Assembly (NCBI GenBank): GCA_015493625.1
Contig: WGCT01000521.1
Location: forward strand, 1 to 14,383
DNA from: Draconibacterium sp.
GTDB taxonomy: Bacteria > Bacteroidota > Bacteroidia > Bacteroidales > Prolixibacteraceae
Direction: 5' to 3'
DNA: 14,383 nt
Shown: positions 1 to 6,338 of the stretch, one piece after another
Layout of the letters: every line of letters starts with the position of its first letter
Numbering within the stretch: the first letter of the stretch is position 1
The notes under the pieces: generated by a model
Seen by the model: the letters and a program-made list of their open reading frames with translations, nothing else
What the model was told of the DNA's origin: nothing
The model's database searches: none
Translations under genes and position numbers: made by a program

Positions 1-19
1 ATCCAAATCTATTCAGAGC

Positions 20-1747
20 CTATTCTTCCGATTCCTTTATTATTAATACGTTATCTTTTTTTATAATCTGAGGAATTTTCAGAATATCGGTTATTGCCCA
101 CTGTTCTGCGTTGTTATTTTGCAAATCAATCCCAATCGAAGAATACCGATTGGGGTAATTTAAATAGTTTAATAGAGTTGGCATAATATCAATTTGCTGT
201 GCAATTTTACTATTTTTTCCTTTAATACTTCCATCGGGGGTGTAAAAAAATAGAGGAATGGCAAAAGCTTTTTTTGTTGTGGCATACTCTTTATGCCATG
301 GAGTTATTGAATGGTCGGCTGTAAAGACGAATATAGTATTGTTAAACCAAGGCATTTTCGAAACGGTTTCAAAATATTTTTTTATCGAATAATCGGAATA
401 TTCAATGCATTTACAAATCGGGTTTCCTCCCTCACTAAATTTTCCTTTGTATTTGGTTGGCAAATCGTATGGGTTGTGCGACGACAGATTAAATACTGCT
501 GAGAAGAACGGCTGTTCTGTCTCTTTTTGCTTTTGTGCCATAAATTGCAAAAACGGTTCGTCCCAAATTCCCCAGGTTCCATCGAATTCGTTTTCGTTAT
601 TAAACTCTGTTCGTCCGTAATATTCGTCTATTCCGGCTCTTTTGCAATACTCGTCGAATGCCATCGAGCCGTTATCGGCTCCGTGAAAGAACTGGGTTTT
701 GTATCCTTCTGTTTTTAATAGCGAGGCAATGCTAACCACTTTGTTTCCGGTTGGTTTATTAATAATTGCCGGAACCGAGGCAAATATTGCCGGTATTGCA
801 TCAATGCTTCGTCTGCCGTTGGCATATCCGTTTGTAAAATAGTAGCTGTGTTGCATTAACGAATCGAGAAAAGGAGTGTGCCCTTTGTAATGCCCGTCTT
901 CGAGTGTCGGGTTTAACAACCCCGATGCTTCGCGTGTAAAACTTTCTAAAATAAAAATTACAACATTCTTTTTCTTGAAAACCGAATCTTGTTTCGGGGT
1001 GTTAATTTTTGGCTTTAGCAGTGGCAGCGAAACCGTTTGTGGTTTAAAAACAGAAAGAAAAATATTGTAGGGTGTGTTTGTTATGGCAGCTACTTCAAAC
1101 AAGTTATTTGTGCTTTTCAGAGCATCGGTGGTAAGGAGTACTTTTTTAAAAGGAATAAAACTCCACGAAGCTCCGGTACCACCCAAATAAAAAATAATTA
1201 TTAAAATAGCAACAATGGTTTTTCGCGACAACGATTCGAGAAAACGGAATCTGATTCTTCCAATTCTGTTGTATCCTCTAACAATTAGTGCAATAAACGC
1301 AGCTAAAAACAGAAGAGCATACCAATATACACCTAAAAACTCCCATAGCAGTGCTCCCATATTTTTTTGAGTTCCCAAATAAAAGGTAAAAAATCGTATG
1401 GTCAGGCGTTCCATTGTATAGGGAAAATAGAAAATGTCGATGATGTTTACAACAATGGCAAGAAGATTTATGGTAATAAAAAAAGTTTTTAATAGTTGTT
1501 TAATAATTTTGTCGAGTGGTTTTTTATAATCGAATAGCATTAAAAAAACATACGGCGCATTAATAATAAGCACAATGGCTATGTCGAATTTTAATCCGGC
1601 TTTAAGTATGCCCAACGTATTCCAAAGGTCAAATCCGGGAAAAAAAACGTTGTTTAGTACCAAAAATAAAAGCCGGCAAATTTCTAAAGCCAGCATTACA
1701 ATTGTTAGTCGTAGTGTTATTTGTAGTAGTGTATTTAATAACTTCAT
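20..1747 (-). CDS. LTA synthase family membrane phosphotransferase (sulfatase / alkaline phosphatase superfamily)
   Basis: A 575-residue protein with about five hydrophobic segments in the first 200 residues (roughly 10-35, 55-72, 88-108, 135-156, 177-195), then an extracytoplasmic sulfatase-fold domain (about 258-545). Visible catalytic-site candidates line up with Staphylococcus LtaS: Glu268 in FILES (LtaS Glu255), Ser314 in GRRSIDAIPA (where LtaS has the nucleophile Thr300), His424 in SSHNPY, and Asp478-His479 in FTADHS (LtaS Asp475/His476). Family members move a phosphoglycerol or phosphoethanolamine group from a phospholipid onto a glycan or lipid. A Gram-negative Bacteroidota does not make classical lipoteichoic acid, so the acceptor is unknown; an OpgB- or EptA-like envelope modification is inferred. 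The gene starts only 14 nt after the DUF5686 gene stops, so the two are probably cotranscribed. The ATG at 1747 precedes the first membrane segment directly. Family assignment is firm, substrate is not. Confidence 0.88.
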   Translation of the reverse strand: MKLLNTLLQITLRLTIVMLALEICRLLFLVLNNVFFPGFDLWNTLGILKAGLKFDIAIVLIINAPYVFLMLFDYKKPLDKIIKQLLKTFFITINLLAIVVNIIDIFYFPYTMERLTIRFFTFYLGTQKNMGALLWEFLGVYWYALLFLAAFIALIVRGYNRIGRIRFRFLESLSRKTIVAILIIIFYLGGTGASWSFIPFKKVLLTTDALKSTNNLFEVAAITNTPYNIFLSVFKPQTVSLPLLKPKINTPKQDSVFKKKNVVIFILESFTREASGLLNPTLEDGHYKGHTPFLDSLMQHSYYFTNGYANGRRSIDAIPAIFASVPAIINKPTGNKVVSIASLLKTEGYKTQFFHGADNGSMAFDEYCKRAGIDEYYGRTEFNNENEFDGTWGIWDEPFLQFMAQKQKETEQPFFSAVFNLSSHNPYDLPTKYKGKFSEGGNPICKCIEYSDYSIKKYFETVSKMPWFNNTIFVFTADHSITPWHKEYATTKKAFAIPLFFYTPDGSIKGKNSKIAQQIDIMPTLLNYLNYPNRYSSIGIDLQNNNAEQWAITDILKIPQIIKKDNVLIIKESEE

Positions 1748-1761
1748 ACAGTAAAAATTGG

Positions 1762-4257
1762 TTAAAAACTCACCTCAATTCGCAATCGAATTCCATGTTT
1801 CGATGAGAATTGATTATATATTTCTGACCGGTTTAAGCGGCAAATATATTCTATTCTTAGCACTTTAAAAATATTTGTTATTCCAAATCCTAATTCGGCA
1901 TACGGATTAGCAAGTGGTTTTTGTATAAATGCAGGCATCTCGAAGATGTTTTTATGGTTGCCGGTTTGTGCTCCCCAAAAGCTTTTAAATGTCATCGTTT
2001 CGCGTAAATTTAACCTTTTTATTAGAGGAATTTTTCCGAATATAAAGCCACCTCCGTTTAAACTTAAATGAAGATTCCCGTACAAATTGGCTGCAAACGA
2101 TGTGTTGTGTAGCAGATTGTAATGAAATCGTGCATATCCTAAATCTTGTGTTCCGCGTGGCATAAAAAGTAGCGGGTAGGGAACATCTCCGAAAACATAG
2201 CCGCCGCTAAATAATATTTTTACGAATGCCGCTCCGAAATTCAATCGGTTTTTTAGAGAAACATTTACATTGAAATAGGGATTCGATGTTGTTGTTTGTC
2301 CGTTTGTAAACGAATATTTGGCAAAAACAGTTGATAAATGGATAACCGGCTTTTGGTTTCCGTAATATATCCTGTAAAAGAATCCTTCGTCGAACGGCTG
2401 CCCGAATGAGAACCTGAAATTGGTTAAAACTCCATAATTATTAAACGAGCCAATTGCATTCCCGTTTTGAATAAACGGTACATTTGCGTTGCTGTAATAG
2501 CGGCTGAAAAACGGGCGAACGGTAATTCCAATGTCTTTAACAAGTTGGTGCTCTATCGAGAAACTTACTTTTTTTTGTTTTACCATATATGGGTTTGGAA
2601 CCTTTGTTGTAATTGACGAAGCAAAATTTCCGCCACCTGCCTCAAATGGGTTTTCGCGAATAAACTCGATAAATTTATCTTGTGTTAAAGCGTAATATTC
2701 GTTGTCGTATTTCAACGAAAAAATTGTGCGCCGCTTTACCGGAAGCTGATATTTTGCTACACCGCCGTATTTTATCTCTTTGTCTTTTAGTCCATAACCA
2801 ATATAGCCACCAATTGTAAATCGTTTAAACAAGTTTTCGCTGGTTCGTAACGGTAATGTAAAACGGTCGCCTTCAATAGCATTCTTTCTGTAAACGTCCA
2901 TGTACGATCCAAAATCTAATTTGTTGAGATTGTAGTATCCATTTAAAGTCATGTCAGAAAACCGGCTTATTGTGCGTACTGTTTTATTGTTTTTTAGTTT
3001 TTTAATTCCTTCCGATGCAAGTATTTCGAGCGAATCGTAAGGTAACTTTTTATAGTTGTATAACGCAAGAGCTTTAGATTGCTGTCTTTTTCGTTTTTTT
3101 GCTGATGTGAAGGCAAAATCTTCGGGTGTTTCAATCTGATAGAAATCGGAAAAATTCTGAATTGAAAGATTTAACTTTTTCTTTTTCTCTTTTCTCGATT
3201 TCGAAACAGCCAGACTTACCCTTATTTTTTGTTGCTTATAAAACCATCGTTTGTCAGAAATGGGCTGATAAAAGATGTGCGCTTCAAAATCGTCGACAAA
3301 ATTTACGTTGGCGGTAGTGAGTATTTTAGCATAAATTTCGGTGAGTGCAAATGTTTCGCTGTCGATCCAGAGATAGCCTTTAAATGCAGCACTGCGGTAG
3401 CTCTTGGGATAGAAATCGAAACGGTATTGTTTCGCCCCGTTTTGTTCCAAACTGTCAACCAAATAGCTGTTGTAATATAGTTGGTAGTTTGCCCCCACCG
3501 GGCTTGGAAAGCCACGTGCAATAACATTAATTTGGTTGTTATAGAAATTAATATGCGCTGTAAGTTTTTTTGTAACTACTGTATTTATTGTGTTCTGAAG
3601 TTGAGGCATGGTACATTCCGACTCGGAACTCAAAATATTTTTTGAGTTTATATTCTCGTCTTTATTGAAACTGTGAGATACTTGCTGTTCCGAAAAATAA
3701 ATGGGCATAGAAACCGTTGAATCGGACTGAGAAATAAAAGCATCGGCACTGTTTCGGAAAGCTTTCATAGAAGTAATATTCCGGTTTAGGTTGATAATAA
3801 AAACCGATTTGCGCGAGTATTCGTTGTAGTCAATAATTCTGAAGTTATCGGGGTTGTTTCGTTTTCTGTTTTTTATAACATTCCTTAAAATTGCTTTTGC
3901 ATACGAGTTGTCGGGTTTAATATTTACCGCTTCGAGAGAGATATCTTCTTCGACCATAAAAATGGTTATCCGGTTTTTTATTGCTATCGAATCAAATTTC
4001 AGCTCAATACTTTTATATCCTATAAAACTAACCAATAACACTGCATCGGGCGAAAGCTTTTCGTTTATTTCGAATTCGCCTTTTATATTTGTAGTTGTTC
4101 CGGTTAAGGTGCCTTTTACAAGAATATTAACATACGGAAGCGGTTCGTTTGTTTTCGAATCGAAAACTACTCCCTTTATGGGAGTAGCCGTTGCAGCTGT
4201 TTGAGCGATTATGAAACACACAAATATTGTGGTTTGCAATAACTGTTTTCTGAACAT
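1762..4257 (-). CDS. DUF5686 / carboxypeptidase-like regulatory domain protein, outer membrane
   Basis: An 831-residue exported protein. Residues 1-24 form a signal peptide (FRKQLL, hydrophobic core FVCFIIAQTAATA). Residues about 27-110 are a carboxypeptidase-regulatory-like beta-sandwich of the type found on SusC/TonB receptors (GVVFDSKTNEPLPYVNILVKG, read across its length; GTTTNIKGEFEI; LLVSFIGYK). The rest matches the DUF5686 pattern in Bacteroidota: a central region with YNEYSRKS and IWIDSETF-like strands, then many amphipathic beta strands ending in a terminal Phe (RLRIEVSF), as expected for an outer-membrane beta-barrel. It has no clear TonB plug domain, so it is not an ordinary SusC-type transporter. 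Its molecular function is not known. It is followed within 14 nt by the LTA-synthase-like gene and lies 222 nt after metK, separated from it by a hairpin, so it probably has its own promoter, although I saw no perfect TAnnTTTG box. The start at 4257 is the ATG immediately before the signal peptide. Confidence 0.88.
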   Translation of the reverse strand: MFRKQLLQTTIFVCFIIAQTAATATPIKGVVFDSKTNEPLPYVNILVKGTLTGTTTNIKGEFEINEKLSPDAVLLVSFIGYKSIELKFDSIAIKNRITIFMVEEDISLEAVNIKPDNSYAKAILRNVIKNRKRNNPDNFRIIDYNEYSRKSVFIINLNRNITSMKAFRNSADAFISQSDSTVSMPIYFSEQQVSHSFNKDENINSKNILSSESECTMPQLQNTINTVVTKKLTAHINFYNNQINVIARGFPSPVGANYQLYYNSYLVDSLEQNGAKQYRFDFYPKSYRSAAFKGYLWIDSETFALTEIYAKILTTANVNFVDDFEAHIFYQPISDKRWFYKQQKIRVSLAVSKSRKEKKKKLNLSIQNFSDFYQIETPEDFAFTSAKKRKRQQSKALALYNYKKLPYDSLEILASEGIKKLKNNKTVRTISRFSDMTLNGYYNLNKLDFGSYMDVYRKNAIEGDRFTLPLRTSENLFKRFTIGGYIGYGLKDKEIKYGGVAKYQLPVKRRTIFSLKYDNEYYALTQDKFIEFIRENPFEAGGGNFASSITTKVPNPYMVKQKKVSFSIEHQLVKDIGITVRPFFSRYYSNANVPFIQNGNAIGSFNNYGVLTNFRFSFGQPFDEGFFYRIYYGNQKPVIHLSTVFAKYSFTNGQTTTSNPYFNVNVSLKNRLNFGAAFVKILFSGGYVFGDVPYPLLFMPRGTQDLGYARFHYNLLHNTSFAANLYGNLHLSLNGGGFIFGKIPLIKRLNLRETMTFKSFWGAQTGNHKNIFEMPAFIQKPLANPYAELGFGITNIFKVLRIEYICRLNRSEIYNQFSSKHGIRLRIEVSF

Positions 4258-4270
4258 TGTTTTTGTGGCT

Positions 4271-4339
4271 TTAAAATATTGTGTTCGCCAAGTAGTCGCA
4301 GCAAACCGGTTCTCCCCCTATTCCGATAAGATTTTTCAT
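4271..4339 (-). CDS. candidate 22-residue small ORF upstream of the DUF5686 gene
   Basis: On the minus strand an ATG at 4339, preceded by the AT-rich stretch TTTATAAA typical of Bacteroidota starts, opens 22 codons ending in TAA at 4271-4273, 14 nt before the DUF5686 ATG. The peptide ends GGEPVCCDYLANTIF, with two adjacent cysteines. The coding stretch is clearly more GC-rich than the DNA on both sides and contains the 8-bp palindrome AACCGGTT (4304-4311). I do not recognise the peptide. It could be a leader peptide, a small protein, or chance. Without conservation data this is only a candidate. Confidence 0.25.
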   Translation of the reverse strand: MKNLIGIGGEPVCCDYLANTIF

Positions 4340-4412
4340 TTTATAAAGAGTGTTTTGCAATGTTCGTTAATTGTTTGTGAAATCAGAGGTTGCATAATAT
4401 TTTCAAACCAAA

Positions 4413-4451
4413 TAGCTTTTCTCCCGATGTATTTCGGGCTCCGAAAAGCTA
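4413..4451 (-). terminator. two-tier hairpin after metK, probable terminator
   Basis: Downstream of the metK stop the sequence TAGCTTTTC (4413-4421) pairs perfectly over 9 bp with GAAAAGCTA (4443-4451), and inside it CCCGA (4423-4427) pairs with TCGGG (4434-4438) around a 6-nt loop. Read on the minus strand, the hairpin begins 28 nt after the metK stop codon. The run after the stem (TATTTGGTTTG) is T-rich but is not a clean U-tract, so intrinsic termination may be leaky; the structure could instead be an mRNA 3'-end stabiliser. Confidence 0.55.
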
Positions 4452-4479
4452 AATGGATTGAGTATGAACGATGAGTATG

Positions 4480-5733
4480 TTAAAGGTTAAAAGCCTTTTT
4501 TACCTTATTAATATAGTCGAGCTTTTCCCAGGTAAAAAGTTCAACTTCAACTTTTTTATCTTTCATGTAAGGCGATGTAAATTTCTTTTTAACAGTAACA
4601 GGAGTTCGTCCCATATGGCCGTAAGCAGCAGTTTCAAAATAAATAGGGTTGCGTAGTTTTAAACGCTCTTCAATAGCTGCCGGGCGTAAATCGAAAATTG
4701 TTTTCACTTTTTCCGAAATTTCGGCATCCGAAATCGAAACATTCGATCTTCCGTAGGTATTTACATAAACGCCCACCGGCTCGGCAACTCCAATTGCGTA
4801 GGCCAGTTGAACTAGAATTTCGTCGGCAACACCGGCTGCAACAAGATTCTTGGCAATGTGGCGCGATGCATACGCTGCCGAACGATCTACTTTCGACGGG
4901 TCTTTTCCCGAGAAAGCACCACCACCGTGTGCTCCACGCCCTCCGTAAGTGTCGACAATAATTTTACGACCTGTTAATCCGGTATCTCCGTGTGGGCCGC
5001 CAATAACAAATTTGCCGGTAGGATTTACATGGTAAATAATATCGTTGCCAAAGAGTGCCTGTAACCGGGCAGGCAGTTTTGCCACAACACGTGGAATTAA
5101 AATACGAATTACATCGTCTTTAATTTTTGCCAACATCGGCTCGTCGGCATCAAACTCGTCGTGTTGGGTTGAAACAACAATGGTGTGCACTTTTACCGGA
5201 ATATTTTCTTCGGTGTATTCAATGGTAACCTGCGATTTCGAGTCGGGGCGCAAGTAGGTCATTACCTCTCCTTCGCGACGAATATCGGCCATCTCCTGTA
5301 AAATAATGTGCGATAATTCTAACGAAAGCGGCATGTAATTGTCGGTGTCTTTGCTGGCGTAACCAAACATCATTCCCTGGTCGCCGGCACCCTGTTCTTT
5401 TTTTACTTCGCGCTCTACACCGCGGTTTATGTCGGCACTTTGTTCATGGATTGCGGTGAGCACTCCGCACGACTCTCCGTCGAATCGATACTCGGCTTTT
5501 GTATAGCCAATTTTGTTAATAACCCGGCGTGTAACTTCTTGTACATCGACATAAGCCGACGATTTTACTTCGCCTGCAACAACAACCTGACCGGTGGTAA
5601 CCAAGGTCTCAATGGCCACCTTCGAGTTTTTGTCGAATGCTAAAAGCTGGTCGAGCAGTGCATCTGAAATCTGGTCGGATACTTTGTCCGGATGTCCTTC
5701 CGAAACCGACTCACTTGTAAATAAATAATTCAT
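4480..5733 (-). CDS. metK: S-adenosylmethionine synthetase (methionine adenosyltransferase)
   Basis: A 417-residue cytoplasmic enzyme that makes S-adenosylmethionine from methionine and ATP, releasing phosphate and pyrophosphate. Signatures are complete: [15 protein letters not shown] at 11-25 (ATP/Mg site, His14 as in the E. coli enzyme), [12 protein letters not shown] at 115-126, a methionine/ATP loop [13 protein letters not shown] at 245-257, and the glycine-rich phosphate-binding segment [16 protein letters not shown] at 270-285. The protein is some 30 residues longer than the E. coli enzyme (384), normal for Bacteroidota MetK, which have extra segments such as the stretch around 195-230. 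The start at 5733 gives [17 protein letters not shown], the usual N-terminus, with AAAGGG 5-10 nt upstream as a weak ribosome site. The start codon overlaps the stop of a short leader ORF (ATGA), and the leader carries a SAM-II-type riboswitch, so product feedback on expression is likely. It is flanked downstream by a hairpin and appears monocistronic. Confidence 0.98.
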   Translation of the reverse strand: MNYLFTSESVSEGHPDKVSDQISDALLDQLLAFDKNSKVAIETLVTTGQVVVAGEVKSSAYVDVQEVTRRVINKIGYTKAEYRFDGESCGVLTAIHEQSADINRGVEREVKKEQGAGDQGMMFGYASKDTDNYMPLSLELSHIILQEMADIRREGEVMTYLRPDSKSQVTIEYTEENIPVKVHTIVVSTQHDEFDADEPMLAKIKDDVIRILIPRVVAKLPARLQALFGNDIIYHVNPTGKFVIGGPHGDTGLTGRKIIVDTYGGRGAHGGGAFSGKDPSKVDRSAAYASRHIAKNLVAAGVADEILVQLAYAIGVAEPVGVYVNTYGRSNVSISDAEISEKVKTIFDLRPAAIEERLKLRNPIYFETAAYGHMGRTPVTVKKKFTSPYMKDKKVEVELFTWEKLDYINKVKKAFNL

Positions 5734-5840
5734 AATCCCTTTAATTTAGCTGAATAATTCAGCACGTTAAACATTAAAAAATAAACTGTGGGATGTTCGA
5801 TTGATATTGAAAAATGCGATTGTTTTAGCGTTTTTTTCAT
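5730..5840 (-). CDS. candidate 36-residue leader ORF in the metK 5' UTR, overlapping the metK start
   Basis: On the minus strand an ATG at 5840 opens 36 codons (beginning [16 protein letters not shown], ending NYSAKLKGL). It ends at TGA 5730-5732, which shares bases with the metK ATG at 5731-5733 in an ATGA overlap. The ATG lies inside the SAM-II riboswitch, between the 3' strand of P1 (CCAC) and the 3' strand of the pseudoknot (GCTAAAACAATC). The arrangement would let SAM binding block initiation of the leader ORF and, by translational coupling, lower metK translation. There is no Shine-Dalgarno sequence before the ATG, which is not unusual in this phylum. It also contains the hairpin GCTGAATTATTCAGC (5749-5763). 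I do not recognise the peptide, and it may be fortuitous. Confidence 0.33.
   Translation of the reverse strand: MKKTLKQSHFSISIEHPTVYFLMFNVLNYSAKLKGL
5749..5763 (-). other. small hairpin just upstream of the metK start
   Basis: GCTGAA and TTCAGC form a perfect 6-bp stem around a 3-nt loop. The hairpin ends 15 nt before the metK ATG and is followed on the minus strand by TAAATTAAAGGGATT, leaving the weak ribosome site single-stranded. There is no T-run after it, so it is not a terminator. It may set the accessibility of the metK initiation region or have no role. Confidence 0.4.
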
Positions 5841-5875
5841 GTGGTTGCAATCAATCTCAAATCTTTCCACGTAGC
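5818..5875 (-). promoter_or_regulatory. SAM-II-type (SAM-alpha) riboswitch in the metK leader
   Basis: Read on the minus strand, the leader has the SAM-II conserved blocks in order: P1 5' strand GTGG (5870-5867), GATTTG (5863-5858), TTGCAA (5850-5845), P1 3' strand CCAC (5844-5841), an A-rich joining segment, then GCTAAAA (5829-5823). These correspond to the GAUUU, UUGCAA and AGCUAAAA blocks of the alphaproteobacterial metX/metA SAM-II RNA. Two pseudoknot pairings are possible: TTGC with GC-AA in the GCTAAAA block, and GATTG (5856-5852) with CAATC (5822-5818), a perfect 5-bp match. The aptamer starts about at the predicted transcription start. SAM-II aptamers bind S-adenosylmethionine and usually repress methionine/SAM genes. 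Here the metK ATG is about 85 nt downstream, so classical direct masking of the metK ribosome site is not possible; see the leader ORF. P1 is short (4 bp certain), which is the main weakness. Confidence 0.83.
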
Positions 5876-5880
5876 GGGGG

Positions 5881-5888
5881 CAAATGTA
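5881..5888 (-). promoter_or_regulatory. metK promoter, -7 box
   Basis: The minus strand reads TACATTTG, a perfect match to the Bacteroidetes -7 consensus TAnnTTTG. It lies directly upstream of the riboswitch, and a start 6-9 nt downstream (about 5872-5875) would place P1 at the RNA 5' end. No exact TTG is found 19-21 nt further upstream, so the -33 element is weak. The spacer contains the palindrome TTATTCCGAATAA (5895-5907, a 6-bp inverted repeat around one base), which could be a protein-binding site. Confidence 0.65.
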
Positions 5889-6040
5889 ATACTCTTATTC
5901 CGAATAAAAAAAGAGAATTTGTATTTATTTCTTTCCTCTGAATAATTCTTAAGAAATTCGGTTAGCCAGATTTTGTGTTCTACCCAAACATATTTTGTTC
6001 CGATATTTATCTGAATTTTGCTCGTTTTGTTTATCCACAT

Positions 6041-6208
6041 CTAATACCAATTTGCACTTTATAATGCCGTTTAATTGAATTTAATTATTTTGTGCAAGGT
6101 TGAGTTAAAATAGTTTTGCATAGCATTTGTTCTGGTAAAATATTTTAACGATAAGATTGTGCAAAAGAATAGATTCAATACGGCACTATAAGATTAATTT
6201 TGTATTAA
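6041..6208. repeat. 168-bp imperfect palindrome, probable miniature inverted-repeat (MITE-like) element
   Basis: The left arm (6041-6112, starting CTAATACCAA) and the right arm (6141-6208, ending TTTTGTATTAA) are imperfect reverse complements, about 70% identical by eye with a few 1-2 nt gaps. The best blocks are TAATAC, TTATA.TGCCGT, ATTGAAT, TTTTG and GTTAAAATA. The loop is about 28 nt (6113-6140). It contains no ORF. The right arm recurs at 10622-10663. Size, lack of coding capacity, AT content and multiple copies fit a MITE or another non-autonomous intergenic repeat. The RNA could fold into a long hairpin on either strand. I cannot identify flanking target-site duplications or the parent transposase. 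Confidence 0.6.
6166..6207 (+). repeat. right arm of the palindrome, copy 1 of a 42-bp repeat
   Basis: This 42-bp segment (starting AGAATAGATTCAATACGGCA, ending GTATTA) matches 10622-10663 in the same orientation at 40 of 42 positions; the differences are A/G at the 28th base and T/G at the 36th. A diverged inverted copy occupies the left arm of the same palindrome. Similarity to the second copy stops sharply at the first base, which suggests a defined element boundary. Confidence 0.85.
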
Positions 6209-6306
6209 TCAATACGCATTGTAGTACCCTTTTATATAACGCAGTTCTCGCTTTGCTATGAACAAAAATAACTTCACTTAATTCCCGAGAATCTATTCGA
6301 ATTGAG

Positions 6307-6314
6307 TATATTTG
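6307..6314 (+). promoter_or_regulatory. -7 box of the acetyltransferase gene
   Basis: TATATTTG is a perfect TAnnTTTG match, 24 nt before the ATG at 6339. A start 6-9 nt downstream gives a very short 5' UTR of about 16-19 nt. The TTG of this box is an in-frame potential start codon at 6312, but since it lies inside the promoter it should not be transcribed; this is why the ATG at 6339 is chosen. No clear TTG -33 element is seen at the right distance. Confidence 0.55.
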
Positions 6315-6338
6315 CCTCCCATTTTTCAGTACAATTTT

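Larger units (their letters stand above)
5889..6338. other. intergenic region between the divergent metK and acetyltransferase genes
   Basis: This region separates two divergently transcribed genes. Besides the metK upstream palindrome, the large inverted repeat at 6041-6208 and the -7 box at 6307-6314, I see no gene or RNA in it. A 67-codon open frame on the minus strand (5837-6040) runs through the metK promoter and the riboswitch and shows no protein-like character, so I do not call it. The stretches 5911-6040 and 6209-6300 are AT-rich without recognisable structure. Confidence 0.6.

Noticed and set aside
3854..4204. A 116-codon plus-strand open frame antisense to the DUF5686 gene
   Set aside because: It mirrors the conserved N-terminal domain of DUF5686 on the other strand and has no signals of its own.
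4258..4340. A tRNA or other structured RNA in the GC-richer patch upstream of the DUF5686 gene
   Set aside because: No cloverleaf, T-loop motif or acceptor stem can be drawn; only a weak 6-bp pairing (GTTTGC with GCGAAC) exists.
5837..6040. A 67-codon minus-strand open frame in the metK-acetyltransferase gap
   Set aside because: It covers the metK promoter and most of the SAM-II aptamer, and its sequence has no family resemblance; the regulatory reading explains this DNA better.
6312..6338. N-terminal extension of the acetyltransferase family protein from a TTG
   Set aside because: The TTG is part of the TATATTTG -7 box and would precede the transcription start.
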